A stretch of DNA of 64,000 bases from positions 62,001 through 126,000 of the forward strand of contig NZ_BNAR01000007.1 in assembly GCF_014653695.1 (NCBI RefSeq), read 5' to 3'. Within the stretch, counting starts at the first letter, position 1. Each line of letters starts with the position of its first letter. The stretch is from Lentzea cavernae (GTDB taxonomy: Bacteria > Actinomycetota > Actinomycetes > Mycobacteriales > Pseudonocardiaceae). The translations under genes were made by a program, and so were the position numbers. The notes beneath the pieces are model-generated. The model searched no databases and had not been told where the DNA came from. It saw nothing but the letters and a program-made list of their open reading frames with translations. Positions 8,048-17,404 of the stretch are shown piece after piece.

Positions 8048-8784
8048 GGGGTGACCTCCTGGTCGAACAGGAGTTGGGGCACTCCTGTGGTCGGGTGTCG
8101 CACCACGTGTGCGCTGACGTGGAAGACCTTGGCGATCAGCTCGGGGACGAGGACTTCCGAAGGTGTGCCGGAGGCGACCAGCCTTCCCTCGTCGAGCACG
8201 TGCAGCCGGTCGCAGTAGGACGCGGCGAGGTTCAGGTCGTGCAGGACGGTGAGCACGGTGATGCCCAGGCTTCGCGCCAGCGCGAGCACCTCGAGCTGGT
8301 GGCGGATGTCGAGGTGGTTGGTGGGCTCGTCCAGCACGAGCACCTGGGGTTCCTGGGCGATCGCGCGGGCGATGAGCACGCGCTGGCGTTCGCCGCCGGA
8401 CAGGCTGAGGAAGCTGCGGCCGGCGAGGTGGGAGACGTCCACTGTGTCCAGTGCCTCGCCCACCACGCGGCGGTCGCGGGCGGAGTCGCGTTCGTGCGGC
8501 AGGCGTCCCATCTCCACGACCTCGGCGACCGTGAAGTCGAACTCGACCTGCGACTCCTGGCTGAGCGCGGCGAGGTCGCGGGCGATGTGCTGTCGCTTGT
8601 GGACGTTCTCGCCGTCGATCAGCACGGCGCCGGAGTCGGGTTTCAGCGCGCGGTAGACGCAGCGCAACGTCGTCGACTTGCCGCTGCCGTTCGGGCCGAC
8701 GATGCCGACGACCTCGTTCGAGGCGTGCAGCGTGATGTCCGTGATGATGCCGCGGACGGTGACCTGGTCGATGTCGACGCGCAT
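8044..8784 (-). CDS. Cobalamin ABC transporter ATP-binding protein
   Basis: This 246-residue ATPase energises import through the neighbouring permease. It has Walker A (GPNGSGKST), the ABC signature (LSGGERQR), Walker B (VLVLDEPTNHLD) and the H-loop (LHDLNLAASYCD). These are typical of FecE/BtuD-type subunits. The ATG at 8784 overlaps the permease stop (ATGA) and is preferred over an upstream in-frame start at 8835, which would lie inside the permease gene and adds residues without similarity. Confidence 0.9.
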   Translation of the reverse strand: MRVDIDQVTVRGIITDITLHASNEVVGIVGPNGSGKSTTLRCVYRALKPDSGAVLIDGENVHKRQHIARDLAALSQESQVEFDFTVAEVVEMGRLPHERDSARDRRVVGEALDTVDVSHLAGRSFLSLSGGERQRVLIARAIAQEPQVLVLDEPTNHLDIRHQLEVLALARSLGITVLTVLHDLNLAASYCDRLHVLDEGRLVASGTPSEVLVPELIAKVFHVSAHVVRHPTTGVPQLLFDQEVTP

Positions 8785-9806
8785 CAACGTCCTCCGAACA
8801 CGTAGGTCTTGCGGCGCATGAGGAAGATGAAGCACGGCACGCCGATCGCGGCCGTGATGACGCCCAGCGGCAGCTCCTCCGGCGCCGCGAGCATCCGCGC
8901 GGCCACGTCGACCCAGACCAGGAACGAGGCCCCGGCGAGGGGTGCGAGCGGGAGGACCTTGCGGTGGTCGGCGCCCACGACCATGCGCGTGAGGTGCGGC
9001 AGCATCAGCCCGACGAAACCCACCGCGCCGCTCACCGCCACCAGCACGCCCGTGATGCCGGCGGTGACGATGAACAGGTGGGTGCGGAACCGGTTGACTC
9101 CGACGCCGAGCGTCGTCGCGGTCTCGTCCCCCATGGCCAGCGCGTTGAGCTGACGGGCCCTGGTCATCAGGTAGGCGATGCCGAGCACGGTCGCGATGGC
9201 GGCGATCGGCAACGACGTCCAGCTCGCACCGCCCAGACTGCCGAGCAACCAGAACATGGCCGCCCGCGCCGCCTCCCCGTGCGGTGCCTGGAACACCAGC
9301 AGCATCGCCACGGCGGAGAACCCGTACGCCAGCGCGGTCCCGGTCAGCACCAGTCGCAACGGTGTGAGCCCACGGCTCGTGCGCGCGGTGATGTAGACCA
9401 GGGCGGTGGCACCGAGACCCGTCACGAACGCCCCGACCGACAGCGCGTAGACGCCGAGACCGGACAGGACACCGAGCGTCGCCACGGCCGTCGCACCCAC
9501 GCTCGCGCCCGACGAGATGCCGAGGACGTACGGGTCGGCCAGCGCGTTGCGGACCATGGCCTGGATCGCGACGCCGACCGTGCTCAGCCCCGCGCCCACG
9601 ACCGCGGCCAGCAGGACTCGGGGCAGCCGGATGTCCCAGACGATGTGGTACTGGCCGACGAGGTCCGCGGGGATCGTGCCGCCGCGGATCGCCTCCCAGA
9701 GCAGTTCGGCGGTGACGTCGAACGGGACGGAGACGGGGCCGAGGGCCACGCCCGCGACGATGCTGACGACGAGCACGCCGATGAGCGCGCTGATCTTGGA
9801 GATCAC
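8784..9806 (-). CDS. Cobalamin ABC transporter permease (FecCD family)
   Basis: This is a polytopic inner-membrane permease of about 340 residues with roughly nine or ten hydrophobic helices. Family marks include GTIPADLVGQYHIVWDIRLPRVLLAA, AIQAMVRNALADPYVLGISSGAS and GFVGLMLPHLTRMVVG. The first gene of a three-gene operon (permease, ATPase, binding protein), it follows a cobalamin riboswitch. A GTG at 9806 with AAGGA upstream is preferred. The longer GTG at 9851 has no ribosome-binding site and falls inside the riboswitch. Confidence 0.9.
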   Translation of the reverse strand: MISKISALIGVLVVSIVAGVALGPVSVPFDVTAELLWEAIRGGTIPADLVGQYHIVWDIRLPRVLLAAVVGAGLSTVGVAIQAMVRNALADPYVLGISSGASVGATAVATLGVLSGLGVYALSVGAFVTGLGATALVYITARTSRGLTPLRLVLTGTALAYGFSAVAMLLVFQAPHGEAARAAMFWLLGSLGGASWTSLPIAAIATVLGIAYLMTRARQLNALAMGDETATTLGVGVNRFRTHLFIVTAGITGVLVAVSGAVGFVGLMLPHLTRMVVGADHRKVLPLAPLAGASFLVWVDVAARMLAAPEELPLGVITAAIGVPCFIFLMRRKTYVFGGR

Positions 9807-9849
9807 TGGGTCCTTCCCGCAGTCCACGGCGGAATCGGAGGTGCTGGGC

Positions 9850-9963
9850 ACCGTGCGCGGGTATTCGGGCTCGTCCCCACAGAGGTGGGGCCTACCGTTG
9901 CGGGTCAGCGCCGGACTTCGACCGGACTTCCCCCACGCACGACTTCAGTGACCCTACCTGCGA
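9850..9963 (-). promoter_or_regulatory. Cobalamin (B12) riboswitch
   Basis: The minus strand carries the conserved core in order: GGGGAAGTCCGGTCGAAGTCC, then GCTGACCCGCAACGGT (the B12-box region), a variable hairpin (CCCCAC/GTGGGG), and GAGCCCGAATACC. These match the class I cobalamin riboswitch consensus. It lies directly upstream of the permease start and would shut the operon down when adenosylcobalamin or methylcobalamin is plentiful. The upstream boundary is approximate. Confidence 0.88.
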
Positions 9964-10063
9964 AAACAGGAAGTTCGGAAATTTTTCGGGTGTGATGTCG
10001 ATCCGGCACCACGCCCGTTCGACCTCTGGACGTCAACGAGCGAGACCCACAGGGAGACACACC

Positions 10064-10483
10064 GTGAAGTACATGCTGATCATGCGCGCCACCGACGAGG
10101 CCTTCGAGAACATGGGCGAGTTCGACTTCGACAAGATGCTGGAGACGGTCGGCGCGTACAACGACGAGCTGATCCGCGCCGGTGTGCTGCTGGCCGCCGA
10201 GGGCCTCTCCGACGTGTCCGAGGGCGTCGTCGTCGACTACTCGCAGGAGCCGCCGGTCGTCACGGACGGCCCGTACGGCGAGACCAAGGAGCTGTTCAAC
10301 GGCTTCTACCTGCTGAACGTCGCCTCGATCCAGGAGGCGGTCGAGTGGGCGAAGCGCATGCCGATGACCGGACCGGGGTTCAAGACCGAGATCCGCCGCG
10401 TGCCGACGATCGACGAGTTCCCGCAGGACAACGAGTGGATCCAGAAGGAGCGCGCGTGGCGTGAGGCCAACGGCCAGCTCTGA
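10064..10483 (+). CDS. YCII-related (DGPF) domain protein
   Basis: This small cytoplasmic protein of 139 residues consists of a single YCII/DGPF domain. It opens MKYMLIMRATDEAF and contains VVTDGPYGETKELFNGFYLLNV, the motif that names the DGPF family, and EAVEWAKRMP. Members are often found beside ECF sigma factors; none is adjacent here. The biochemical role is unknown. The GTG start has a GGGAG ribosome-binding site 8 nt upstream, which decides against longer in-frame starts. Confidence 0.85.
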   Translation: MKYMLIMRATDEAFENMGEFDFDKMLETVGAYNDELIRAGVLLAAEGLSDVSEGVVVDYSQEPPVVTDGPYGETKELFNGFYLLNVASIQEAVEWAKRMPMTGPGFKTEIRRVPTIDEFPQDNEWIQKERAWREANGQL

Positions 10484-10503
10484 CGCACGACGCGGAGAAA
10501 CGC

Positions 10504-10538
10504 CGAAGCCCGGCCGGAGCAGCTCCGGCCGGGCTTCG
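10504..10538. terminator. Bidirectional terminator between the YCII gene and leuB
   Basis: A 17-bp perfect inverted repeat (10504-10520 with 10522-10538) lies between two convergent genes. It ends 16 nt before the leuB stop codon and would serve both transcripts. Confidence 0.8.
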
Positions 10539-10554
10539 AAACATCTGGCAGAAC

Positions 10555-11592
10555 TCAGCCCGTGCGCACGTTCGACGACACGAGTGCCGCGAGACGGTCG
10601 CCGATGGCGTAGGTGGCCCCAGGCGACTGGTGGTCCCTGGTCGCCAGATCAAAGGCCACGGAGGCCTCGATCCGGCGGGCCGACTCGTGCTCACCGAGGT
10701 GGTCGAGCAGCAGCGCGACCGACAGCACGGCGGCCGTCGGGTCGGCGATGCCCTGGCCCGCGATGTCCGGCGCCGAACCGTGCACCGGCTCGAACATCGA
10801 CGGGTTGCGCCTCGTGACGTCCATGTTCCCCGACGCGGCCAGGCCGATTCCGCCCGTGACGGCGGCGGCGAGGTCGGTCAGGATGTCGCCGAACAGGTTG
10901 TCGGTGACGATCACGTCGTAACGGCCCGGGTCGGTGACCATGTGAATGGTCGCCGCGTCCACGTGCTGGTAGGCCACGGTGACGTCCGGGTGCTGCAGCG
11001 AGACCTCCTCCACGACGCGCGACCACAACGAGCCGGCGTGCGTGAGGACGTTCGTCTTGTGCACCAAGGTCAGGTGCCGGCGCTGGCGGTTGGACGCACG
11101 TGCGAAGGCGTCCCTGACCACGCGCTCGACGCCGAACGAGGTGTTCAGCGAGACCTCGGTGGCGATCTCGTGCGGCGTGTCCTTGCGGAGCAGGCCGCCG
11201 TTGCCCGCGTACGGGCCCTCGGTGCCCTCGCGCACCACCACCATGTCGATCTCCGGCGGGTCCGCGAGCGGGCTGCGGACACCGGGGTAGAGACGAGCCG
11301 GGCGGAGGTTCACGTGGTGGTCGAGTTCGAAGCGCAGCCTCAGAAGCAGGCCCCGCTCCAGAATTCCGCTCGGCACCGAGGGGTCGCCCACCGCGCCGAG
11401 CAGGATCGCGTCGTGCTGGCGGAGCTCACCGAGCACCGACTCGGGCAACAACTCTCCCGTGGCGTGCCAGCGCGCCGCGCCGAGGTCGTAACGCGTGATC
11501 TCGGCCGCCGGAACGACCTCACCGAGAACCTTCAGGGCCTCAGCGATGACCTCGGGCCCGATCCCGTCTCCTGGGATCACTGCGAGCCGCAT
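10555..11592 (-). CDS. leuB: 3-isopropylmalate dehydrogenase
   Basis: LeuB oxidatively decarboxylates 3-isopropylmalate in leucine synthesis, and 3-methylmalate in the citramalate route started by CimA. The 345-residue protein starts [15 protein letters not shown] and has the substrate/Mg segment [28 protein letters not shown]-like (seen as [16 protein letters not shown]) and [16 protein letters not shown] at the NAD site. The ATG at 11592 has GGGAGG 7 nt upstream. A GTG two codons earlier is too close to that site. Two palindromes lie in the 170 nt upstream. Confidence 0.95.
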   Translation of the reverse strand: MRLAVIPGDGIGPEVIAEALKVLGEVVPAAEITRYDLGAARWHATGELLPESVLGELRQHDAILLGAVGDPSVPSGILERGLLLRLRFELDHHVNLRPARLYPGVRSPLADPPEIDMVVVREGTEGPYAGNGGLLRKDTPHEIATEVSLNTSFGVERVVRDAFARASNRQRRHLTLVHKTNVLTHAGSLWSRVVEEVSLQHPDVTVAYQHVDAATIHMVTDPGRYDVIVTDNLFGDILTDLAAAVTGGIGLAASGNMDVTRRNPSMFEPVHGSAPDIAGQGIADPTAAVLSVALLLDHLGEHESARRIEASVAFDLATRDHQSPGATYAIGDRLAALVSSNVRTG

Positions 11593-11684
11593 CCACACAC
11601 CTCCCAGGTGTCAGTCCCCAATTGGTGGGACTACTTTCCTCACGCGAAAGGCTACCGGCAACGCGGCCGCTCTCCGCATGCCGG

Positions 11685-11760
11685 ACACCCCATCGGGGTG
11701 TTATCTCCCGTACTGCGGGACACCCACACGGCCCATTCCCCGCTTTCGAGTGTCACTCGA
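11685..11760. promoter_or_regulatory. Two palindromes upstream of leuB
   Basis: ACACCCC-ATC-GGGGTGT (11685-11701) and TCGAGTG-T-CACTCGA (11746-11760) are both perfect. They lie 93-168 nt before leuB on its upstream side, where an amino-acid regulator such as an IclR or Lrp protein could bind. The binding protein is not known from sequence. Confidence 0.35.
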
Positions 11761-11819
11761 CCGTAGGAAGGGGGTCGCGTCAAGGGGTGACGGCAGGCAG
11801 TTCCGGGCTGTGACGCACG

Positions 11820-11857
11820 GAGAGGCCCGGTCCCCCTGACGGGCAACCGGGCCTCTC
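11820..11857 (-). terminator. Terminator of the subtilisin-like protease gene
   Basis: A 12-bp perfect stem (11820-11831 with 11846-11857) lies 25 nt beyond the protease stop codon on the minus strand. Confidence 0.7.
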
Positions 11858-11881
11858 GTGAAACATCCGACCTGGCGGTGC

Positions 11882-14800
11882 CTAGTAGGCGCCGCCGCGG
11901 CCGTTCGACTTCACCGTGACGACCGACGCGCGGTCACCGTTGGCGTTGTGGTGGTTGAGGACCAGCAGGCCCTCGGACTTGTCGGCCTTGAGAGCGGCCT
12001 CGTCCTTGTTCACCACGAGCGCGGTGCCCGGCTTCGCGACGTACGACAGTGCCGCGTCGCCGCCGCCCTGCGCCCACAGACCCGGCTTGAGCGGGTCGTA
12101 GGACAGGTTGCGGTCGATGACGTCGACCAGCTTGTTCGCGTTGCCCGGCGCGGCGTAGTAGCCGCCGACGCCCACGACGTACGAGAGGCGCGCCGTGTCC
12201 TTCGTCGCGTCGATGCCCAGTGCGCTCAGCAGCACCGGCAGGACGACGACGTTGGTGTCCTGGACGTTCGCGTCGACGTCGCCGAACAGGCCGTTCACGC
12301 CCTGGATGTCGACGGTCTCGCCCGTCTTCAGGTCCACGGTGGACGCGACCAGCAGGTCGGTGTCGGTCAGGCGGGTGGCGAACACCTCGAAGTCCGCGGT
12401 GCCGTCACCGTTGGTGTCGATGTCGACGAACGGAATGGTGTTCTTGCCCAGGTTGTACCAGTTGCCCCAGGTCGCGACGCCGAACGCGAGCAGCGCCTCC
12501 TCGGGCCTGCCCTGCGCCTTGGCCAGCGGGGCCGTGGAGGCCGCGCCGACGTAGCGCAGGTCGCCGCCCTTGGCGGTCTCGTTGAGCGCGCAGTTCTCGG
12601 TGACGTTGCGGCGGCAGTCGCGCAGCTTCGGCGACTGGGCCTGCAGCTCGAGAACGCTGATCAGCGAGCGGTACGCCTGCGAGCCGGTGCCCTGGTCGAC
12701 GCCCTTGCCGGTCAGGTTCAGCACGGCCTGCTTGTCGTTGCCGCGGAACTTGAGGCTGGACGCGGTGCCGATGTCCGCGACCGGCTTCGGCGCCGAGTAG
12801 ACCGACAGGCGCAGCGGCACCGTGGCGCCGGCGGTCGGCGTGAGGGTCACGCGACCGGAGGCGTCCGCGAGGAACTGGCGCGGCGTGTCGAGCTGGAGCG
12901 GCTCGACCGTCGAGTCGACGGTCTTGCGCAGCGCCTTCGGGTCGGTGATCTTCAGCGTGACCTGGACGCGGGCGATGCCGCGCGGGCTCAGCTTCACCTT
13001 GTCCTGCGAGAGCACGTAGCTCACGCCGGGGATCGTCGTGGCCGCGGTGTAGCCGACCTTGTACTCCACGGACTTCGTGGACTTGTTGACGATCTTGATG
13101 GTCTTGGACTTGGAGACCGGCTTCGAGACCTCGACGACGCCGAAGTTCGCGCTGACGTAACCGTTGTCCTCCTCGACGTAGGCGAGGACCTGGTTGTCGA
13201 TCGCGGCCTTGCCGTCCACGCGGCCGGTGCCGACCCGGTTGGGGGCGAAGGTCTTGCCGTTCTCCTTCACGTCCGCACCGGCGGTGTTCATGATCGAGGC
13301 CTTGACCTCTTCCAGCGTCCAGTCCGGGTGCGCCTGGCGGACCAGGGCGGCGATGCCGGCGACGTGCGGCGACGCCATCGACGTACCGGAGATCACCAGG
13401 CGGTCGTTGCCGGAACCGACGGCGGTCGACGAGATCGTGTCACCGGGGGCCGCGACGTCCGGCTTGATGGACTGACCGCGGGTGCCGCGGCTGGTGAACG
13501 CGCTCGGGGTGTCCGAAATGGACTGGTCGTACGTCGCCGTCGAGGTGCGCAGGTCACCCGCGAGGCGGACGACCAGCGTGCCCGCGTCGAGCGCCGGGCG
13601 GACCGCCGCCGTGGCCGAGCCGGTGAACTGGAACATCGGGATGGCCGCGTTGCCCGCGATGCCCGCCGCGAAGTTCTCCAAAGTGGACGACAGGAGCACG
13701 CCCTGACCGCCCGCCGCCTGCACGTTGTTGGCCCGTGCACCGGAACCGCAGCGACGCGTGGCGTCGTTGTCGTCCCACTCCAGCCAGACGAACTTGCCCG
13801 CGACCGCGTCGGTGATCGGCTGGCAGCCGTCGAGGTTTCCCGCCTGGGTCAGCTTCACGACCGGCAGTTCCTTGTCGTACCCCAGGTAGCCGGTGAAGTT
13901 CTGGCTGTACTGACCGGGCTTGAGGCCCTGCCCCTTCACCTCGGCGCCGTCGCGCAGCACGTAGGAGTCGCGCGTGGAGGCGACGGTCAGCGCCTCGGGC
14001 GTGTTGCCCGGCGAGCCGCCGATGTCGTAGAGGTCGCCGCCGTTGCCCGCGGAGAAGACCGGCATGACGCCGACGCGGTACAGCTTCTTGACGAACAGGC
14101 TGTCGGGGTCGTCCGGGGCGCCGTAGTCGGAGCCGAGCGACAGGTTGACCACGTCGAGGTGGTCGGAGAAGTCGCCGTCACCGTCGGGGTCGAGCGACCA
14201 GTCCAGGGCCTGCGAGGTGACGTTGGTCGAACCCTCGCAGCCGAAGACCTTCAGCGCGAAGATCTGGGCCTTCGGCGCGGTGCCGGGACCGATCTTCATC
14301 GCGTTGAGCTTCTCGGCGTCGAGCTTGGTGTAGTCGCCCTTGAAGGTGCTGCCGTCGGCGTTCTCGCCGAACCCGGCCGTGGTGCCCGCGACGTGCGAGC
14401 CGTGGCCGTTGCAGTCGATGGGGTTCGGGTCCGGCTTCGGCGTGTTGATCGCCGGGTCGGTGCTCTCCCCGTCGTAGGTCTCACCGACGAAGTCGTACCC
14501 GCCGACGACCTTCGAGGTCGGGAAGTTCGGGTCGCTCTTGGTCGGGTCGACGGCCTCGAACGCCGCGACGGTGCCGGGACCGCCGAAGTTCGCGTGCGTG
14601 TAGTCGACGCCGGTGTCGATGATGCCGACGCGGACGTCGTCACCGAGCTTGCCGTACTGCTGCCAGACGTTGAGCGTCCTGGTGAGCTGGACGGCGTTCG
14701 AGTTCTGGCGCTTCTTCGGCACGACCGGGTAGACCGCGAGGACGTCGGAGCGCTGGGCCAGTTCGCGGACCTTCTGCGCGTCGGCCTTCACGACGACGCC

Positions 14801-15175
14801 GGGGACGCCGTTGGAAGTGCGGTAGAGCTCCTTGGTCTGCGTGTCAGCGCTCTTGAGCTGGCCGACGACCTGGTCCGCCGTGGCGCCGGTGTCGTTCTTG
14901 GCCTGCTTGGCGGCCTGCTTCGCGACCTCTTTGCCCTGGCTCTTCTTCTCGTCGAACGCGTCGACGGCCGGCTTGCGGTCGAGCGCGACGAACGCGGTGA
15001 CCGTGCCCGCGGTGTTCAGCCTGGGAGAAACCTTGAGGTGCAACGCTTTCGCGTCCAGCCCCTGTGCACCCTTGACCGGCTGCGCGAGCGGTTCGCTCTG
15101 CGCCTGTGCCGTGGCAGGTGCGATCAGCAGTGTGGTGATGGCAGAGAACACCACCAGACTCGATCGTCTCTTCAC
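11882..15175 (-). CDS. Secreted S8 (subtilisin-like) serine protease with protease-associated insert
   Basis: This is a 1097-residue exported protease. A signal peptide (residues 1-25, ending ATAQA) is followed by an I9-like propeptide region. The S8 catalytic triad is complete: Asp in GIIDTGVD (about residue 187), His in CNGHGSHVAGT (about 256) and Ser in GTSMASPHVAG (about 600). Between His and Ser lies a protease-associated (PA) type insert around NVQAAGGQGVLLSSTL. The last 450 residues are Ig-like and other beta-rich domains without catalytic motifs, probably for substrate or wall attachment. It is a lone transcription unit, closed by its own terminator. Confidence 0.93.
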   Translation of the reverse strand: MKRRSSLVVFSAITTLLIAPATAQAQSEPLAQPVKGAQGLDAKALHLKVSPRLNTAGTVTAFVALDRKPAVDAFDEKKSQGKEVAKQAAKQAKNDTGATADQVVGQLKSADTQTKELYRTSNGVPGVVVKADAQKVRELAQRSDVLAVYPVVPKKRQNSNAVQLTRTLNVWQQYGKLGDDVRVGIIDTGVDYTHANFGGPGTVAAFEAVDPTKSDPNFPTSKVVGGYDFVGETYDGESTDPAINTPKPDPNPIDCNGHGSHVAGTTAGFGENADGSTFKGDYTKLDAEKLNAMKIGPGTAPKAQIFALKVFGCEGSTNVTSQALDWSLDPDGDGDFSDHLDVVNLSLGSDYGAPDDPDSLFVKKLYRVGVMPVFSAGNGGDLYDIGGSPGNTPEALTVASTRDSYVLRDGAEVKGQGLKPGQYSQNFTGYLGYDKELPVVKLTQAGNLDGCQPITDAVAGKFVWLEWDDNDATRRCGSGARANNVQAAGGQGVLLSSTLENFAAGIAGNAAIPMFQFTGSATAAVRPALDAGTLVVRLAGDLRTSTATYDQSISDTPSAFTSRGTRGQSIKPDVAAPGDTISSTAVGSGNDRLVISGTSMASPHVAGIAALVRQAHPDWTLEEVKASIMNTAGADVKENGKTFAPNRVGTGRVDGKAAIDNQVLAYVEEDNGYVSANFGVVEVSKPVSKSKTIKIVNKSTKSVEYKVGYTAATTIPGVSYVLSQDKVKLSPRGIARVQVTLKITDPKALRKTVDSTVEPLQLDTPRQFLADASGRVTLTPTAGATVPLRLSVYSAPKPVADIGTASSLKFRGNDKQAVLNLTGKGVDQGTGSQAYRSLISVLELQAQSPKLRDCRRNVTENCALNETAKGGDLRYVGAASTAPLAKAQGRPEEALLAFGVATWGNWYNLGKNTIPFVDIDTNGDGTADFEVFATRLTDTDLLVASTVDLKTGETVDIQGVNGLFGDVDANVQDTNVVVLPVLLSALGIDATKDTARLSYVVGVGGYYAAPGNANKLVDVIDRNLSYDPLKPGLWAQGGGDAALSYVAKPGTALVVNKDEAALKADKSEGLLVLNHHNANGDRASVVTVKSNGRGGAY

Positions 15176-15220
15176 AACGTTGCCCCAACCGAGGTGTGTG
15201 CTTCGACCCGAGTGGAAAAG

Positions 15221-15249
15221 TGCCGTAGCCCTCTACGGCACCGGGTCAA
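15221..15249 (-). promoter_or_regulatory. Palindrome in the putative protease promoter
   Basis: TGCCGTAG-CCCT-CTACGGCA (15221-15240) is perfect. On the minus strand TTGACC (15244-15249) could be a -35 box, which would put the palindrome over the spacer and -10, as an operator. If transcription starts further upstream it would instead be a leader stem-loop. Confidence 0.4.
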
Positions 15250-15359
15250 CCTCGTGGGGACGCTAATCGCTGATCGTGTCTCCGCGACTGCCCCGAAAGT
15301 ATGAATGTTGTCTACGGATAGTTGCCTGTTACGACTTCGTTGTGAATGGCGATGGACAC

Positions 15360-15388
15360 GGGAAGGGGACTTTGCGCATCCCCTTCCC
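15360..15388 (-). terminator. Possible terminator of serA
   Basis: A 10-bp perfect stem (15360-15369 with 15379-15388) starts 11 nt after the serA stop. No T-run follows on the minus strand, so confidence is moderate. Confidence 0.5.
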
Positions 15389-15399
15389 GTTTGTCGTGA

Positions 15400-16998
15400 C
15401 TATCCGAAGTCGACAGAGCGGACCGTGCGCGCACCCACGGCGGCACCGATCGGGTCGAGCACCTGCGTGTCGACCGGGCGGTCCACGCGCAGCACCATGA
15501 CGGCGTCGCTGCCGGTCTGGCTGATCTGCGCGGCCTCGATGTTCACGCCGGCCTCGCCGAGCAGCGTGCCGACGGTGCCCATGACACCGGGACGGTCCGG
15601 GTACTCCAGCAGCAGCACGGTGCCTTCGGCGCGGAGGTCGAAGTTGCGGCCGTTGATGTTCACCAGCTTCTCGACCTGCGCGATGCCGCTGACCGTGCCG
15701 GAGACGCTGAACGTGCTGCCGTCCGCGTGCACGGACTTGACCGTGACGAGGCTGCGGTGGTTCGGGCTCTCGGTCTCCTTGACGAGCTCGACGCTCACGC
15801 CCAGGTCCGCGGCGAGGCTCGGCGCGTTCACGAACGTCACCTGCGACTCGACGACCTTCGAGAACACCCCGCGCAGCGCGGCGAGCGGCAGGATCGCGAC
15901 GTCCTCATTGGACAGTTCGCCGCGGACCTCGACGGTGACGCTGGTCGGGGCCTTGGGCGACAGGGCGCTCAGGACGGTGCCGAGCTTCTGCACCAGCGGC
16001 AGGTACGGGCGGACCTCTTCGCCGACCGCGCCGCCCTGGACGTTGACGGCGTCCGGCACGAACTCGCCGGCGAGCGCGAGGATCGTGCTCTTCGCGACGT
16101 CGGTGCCCGCGCGGTCCTGCGCCTCGGCCGTGGACGCGCCGAGGTGCGGCGTGACGACGATGCCCGGCACGTTGAACAGCGGGCTCTCGGTCGTGGGCTC
16201 GGTGGAGAAGACGTCGATGCCGGCGCCGCCGACCTGGCCCTCCTTGACGGCCTCGGCGAGGGCTTCCTCGTCGATGAGGCCACCGCGGGCGGCGTTGACG
16301 ATGATGACGCCGCGCTTGGCCTTCGCCAGCTGCTCCGCACCGATGAGACCCTTGGTCTCCGGCGTCTTCGGCAGGTGGATGGAGATCGCGTCGGCCTTCT
16401 CGAGCAGCTCCTCGAGGCTGACGAGCTCGATGCCGAGCTGGGCGGCGCGCGCGGCGGACACGTACGGGTCGTAGGCGATGAGCTCGACGCCGAACGCGGC
16501 GATGCGCTGCGCGAACAGCTGGCCGATCTTGCCGAGGCCGACCACGCCGACCGTCTTGCCGTTGAGCTCGACACCGTTGAACTTGGAGCGCTTCCACTCG
16601 TGGTTCTGCAGCGTCTCGTGCGCGGCCGGGATCTGGCGCGCGACGCTCAGGAGCAGGGCCACGGCGTGCTCGGCGGCGCTGACGATGTTGGACGTCGGGG
16701 CGTTGACGACCATCACGCCGTTCTGCGTGGCGGCCGGGACCTCGACGTTGTCGAGGCCGACACCCGCGCGCGCCACGACCTTCAGCTTGCGCGTGGCCGC
16801 GAAGACCTCGGCGTTCACCTGGGTGGCGGAACGGACCAGCAGGGCGTCCGCGTCCTGCACGGCTTCGAGGAGGGCTGCGCGGTCGGTGCCGTCCACGTGG
16901 CGCACTTCGACGCCGTCGCCGAGAGCGTCCAGAACGGACGGCGCGAGCTTCTCGGCGATGAGGACAACAGGTCGGCTCGTGTTGCTGCTCACGGACAT
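15400..16998 (-). CDS. serA: D-3-phosphoglycerate dehydrogenase
   Basis: SerA oxidises 3-phosphoglycerate, the first step of serine synthesis. The 532-residue protein is the long actinobacterial type. It has the NAD-binding motif VGVVGLGKIGQLFAQRIAAFG, the catalytic Arg/Glu/His segments (NAARGGLIDEEAL and VTPHLGASTAEAQDRAG), an intervening ASB domain and a C-terminal ACT domain (EYPDRPGVMGTVGTLLGEAGVNI) that binds serine. The ATG at 16998 gives the family's usual length. Upstream in-frame codons are Arg/Pro-rich and have no ribosome-binding site. Confidence 0.94.
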   Translation of the reverse strand: MSVSSNTSRPVVLIAEKLAPSVLDALGDGVEVRHVDGTDRAALLEAVQDADALLVRSATQVNAEVFAATRKLKVVARAGVGLDNVEVPAATQNGVMVVNAPTSNIVSAAEHAVALLLSVARQIPAAHETLQNHEWKRSKFNGVELNGKTVGVVGLGKIGQLFAQRIAAFGVELIAYDPYVSAARAAQLGIELVSLEELLEKADAISIHLPKTPETKGLIGAEQLAKAKRGVIIVNAARGGLIDEEALAEAVKEGQVGGAGIDVFSTEPTTESPLFNVPGIVVTPHLGASTAEAQDRAGTDVAKSTILALAGEFVPDAVNVQGGAVGEEVRPYLPLVQKLGTVLSALSPKAPTSVTVEVRGELSNEDVAILPLAALRGVFSKVVESQVTFVNAPSLAADLGVSVELVKETESPNHRSLVTVKSVHADGSTFSVSGTVSGIAQVEKLVNINGRNFDLRAEGTVLLLEYPDRPGVMGTVGTLLGEAGVNIEAAQISQTGSDAVMVLRVDRPVDTQVLDPIGAAVGARTVRSVDFG

Positions 16999-17294
16999 CG
17001 CTCCCAGGAAGGGTCGGATCGTGGGGCGCGGGCGTGGTCGGGGGCGGCTGGCCCGCGCCGACCGGAGCACCGCAATGTGTCCGGACTGTTAACGAGCATA
17101 GACAGGGGGCTTGCGCGGGCATTCCGCCGGGTGGCTCAGGTCACGGTCCGCGTCTTGCAGTATGGGACTGGGGTGGGGCTGGCGTGCGTTCACTCGTCAG
17201 GGTGATGCCCAGGGGTTGGGACCGGGTCGAGGTCGGGTGGAGTGGCCGCTCGGGTGGGGTGGGGTGTTGGGGTGGGGTGGGCTGCTCGGGTGGG

Positions 17295-17370
17295 GCGCGG
17301 GTCGGCTTGCGTTGGCTTGTCGCGGTTCCAGCGGGGTTGGTCGCGTTCCCGGAAGAGAGGTCGCCTTGCG
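17295..17370 (+). repeat. Dispersed repeat, copy B
   Basis: It shares GCGCGGGT, GGCTTGCG, GTCGCGGTTCCAGC and GGTCGCCTTGCG in the same order as copies A and C, with an insertion of about 15 bp before the last block. Confidence 0.6.
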
Positions 17371-17404
17371 AGGACGGGCGCGCGGGTCGTGACGAATCAA
17401 AGGC

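Noticed and set aside
7067-9806. Siderophore importer
   Set aside because: The protein family allows it, but the cobalamin riboswitch at the head of the operon points to B12, and no iron-box-like palindrome was seen.
11858-15304. A 1148-residue plus-strand frame antisense to the protease gene
   Set aside because: It is the antisense of a clear S8 protease with signal peptide and catalytic triad; its composition is Arg/Val/Ala-rich without any domain.
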